Both the position numbers and the translations under genes were made by a program. Below, in pieces: positions 5,693 to 6,498 of a stretch of 6,498 bases of DNA. Source of the stretch: Dehalococcoidia bacterium (lineage in GTDB: Bacteria > Chloroflexota > Dehalococcoidia > Dehalococcoidales > DAOWLH01); contig DAOWDO010000013.1 of assembly GCA_030638985.1 (NCBI GenBank), positions 1 through 6,498 on the forward strand, read 5' to 3'. The notes beneath the pieces were generated by a model. The model saw only the letters and a list, made by a program, of their open reading frames with translations, was not told where the DNA came from and did not search any database. Numbering within the stretch: the first letter of the stretch is position 1; every line of letters begins with the position of its first letter.

Positions 5693-6498
5693 ATGAAGGT
5701 TCTGATTGCTGACCCTCTGGCCCAGGAGGGCGTCGATATGCTGGCTGAATACGCTCAGGTTGATGTTAAGACCAAGCAGAAGCCAGAGGAAATCAAGGCC
5801 ATAATTGGCGATTATGATGCCCTGATAGTACGCAGCCAGACAAAGGTTACCGCAGATATTATAGAAGCTGCCAAGAAGCTCCAGGTCATCGGCCGGGCCG
5901 GTGTCGGGGTGGACAATATAGACATCGAAGCCGCCACCAGGCACGGCATTATTGTCGTTAATGCTCCTACCGGCAACACCATATCGGCCGCGGAGCACAC
6001 CATTGCCCTTTTGCTGGCCCTGGCCCGCAACATACCTCAGGCAAATAAATCACTAAAAGCCTGCCAGTGGCGCCGGAGTGACTTTATGGGCACAGAGGTG
6101 AGAGGCAAAACACTGGGTATTATCGGGTTGGGCAACGTCGGCGCCGAGGTGGCCCGGCGTGCCTATGGCATGGAGATGAAGCTCATCGGCCACGACCCCT
6201 TCATTTCTCCAGAGCGCGCCCAGAAACTCCAGGTAGAGCTCGTCCCTCTGGAGCGGGTTTTCAGGGAGTCTGATTTTATCACCTTGCACATACCGCTCAT
6301 TGATTCCACCAGAGGCTTGATTGGGCCTAAAGAGCTGGCCATGATGAAGCCGGCAGTGCGTATAATCAATACTGCCCGGGGCGGGCTGATTGATGAAGAA
6401 GTGCTGGTCGAAGCCATCAACGAGGGTAGAGTGGCCGGGGCGGCTATCGATGTCTTCATCAAGGAACCGTGCACCGAGAGTATACTCTTCGGAAGCGA
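5693..6498 (+). CDS. serA: D-3-phosphoglycerate dehydrogenase, N-terminal part (runs off right edge)
   Basis: The enzyme oxidises 3-phosphoglycerate to 3-phosphohydroxypyruvate with NAD+, the first step of serine synthesis. The frame is open from ATG 5693 to the edge (268 codons plus two bases). The substrate-binding half shows IVRSQTKVT (45-53) and GRAGVGVDNID (67-77). It is followed by NAPTGNTISAAEH (90-102), the NAD-binding GLGNVG (145-150) with D168 in the HDPF turn, then NTARGG (226-231, with catalytic R229) and KEPCTES (257-263, with E258). The catalytic histidine expected about 23 residues after E258 falls outside, as do the regulatory domains, so ACT-type feedback control cannot be judged. 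The gene begins four bases after the aminotransferase stop. The nearest Shine-Dalgarno-like bases (GAGG, 5677-5680) are twelve bases away, so translation probably depends on coupling. The wording closely resembles Dehalococcoides-type SerA from memory. Confidence 0.95.
   Translation, partial: MKVLIADPLAQEGVDMLAEYAQVDVKTKQKPEEIKAIIGDYDALIVRSQTKVTADIIEAAKKLQVIGRAGVGVDNIDIEAATRHGIIVVNAPTGNTISAAEHTIALLLALARNIPQANKSLKACQWRRSDFMGTEVRGKTLGIIGLGNVGAEVARRAYGMEMKLIGHDPFISPERAQKLQVELVPLERVFRESDFITLHIPLIDSTRGLIGPKELAMMKPAVRIINTARGGLIDEEVLVEAINEGRVAGAAIDVFIKEPCTESILFGS

Noticed and set aside
5627..5998. A 123-codon open frame on the minus strand across the aminotransferase-serA junction
   Set aside because: It is antisense to two well-supported genes, shows no family motif, and has no promoter or ribosome binding site.

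Overview
The window reads as ordinary, vertically inherited chromosome from a bacterium of moderate to fairly high GC. I infer a Chloroflexota of the Dehalococcoidia type. The basis is the wording of the RpoB N-terminus (IPNLIEVQLDSF, ISPIEDFTGN), of SerA (GRAGVGVDNID, NAPTGNTISAAEH, KEPCTES) and of RibF, all of which resemble Dehalococcoides-like proteins as I remember them. No search was possible, so the lineage is a judgement. I found no phage, insertion sequence, CRISPR, tRNA, rRNA or toxin-antitoxin genes, and no clear novel system.

Layout. Positions 1-255 (minus strand) hold the first 85 codons of rpoB, which runs off the left edge. Positions 256-513 are a divergent intergenic region with two well-formed sigma-70-type promoters. 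One points left to rpoB (TTGACA, 17 bp, TATTAT) and leaves a leader of about 110 nt. The other points right to an ABC exporter (TTGCAA, 17 bp, TATAAT) and leaves a leader of only about 20 nt. The exporter is an ATPase (514-1401, GTG start) and an ABC-2 type permease (1398-2204, TTG start) that overlap by 4 bp. After a 95-bp gap come ribF (2300-3232) and tyrS (3235-4524), 2 bp apart and probably cotranscribed. A third promoter (TTGCTA, 16 bp, TATAAT) at 4541-4568 drives a class V aminotransferase (4597-5688) and serA (5693 to the right edge), 4 bp apart.

How the genes work together. RpoB, TyrS and RibF are housekeeping: transcription, tyrosyl-tRNA charging and FMN/FAD synthesis. The aminotransferase and SerA fit steps two and one of the phosphorylated serine pathway. 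The aminotransferase is of the alanine-glyoxylate type rather than a classical SerC, so it may be a non-orthologous phosphoserine transaminase. The exporter has no visible substrate and may be a neighbour only by position.

Points worth attention: a sharp base- and codon-composition change covering the last 97 codons of tyrS (linker plus S4 domain); a start-site trap in the exporter ATPase, where an in-frame ATG lies inside the promoter -10 box; and the aminotransferase-serA pairing. No stretch of more than 300 bases lacks a gene.
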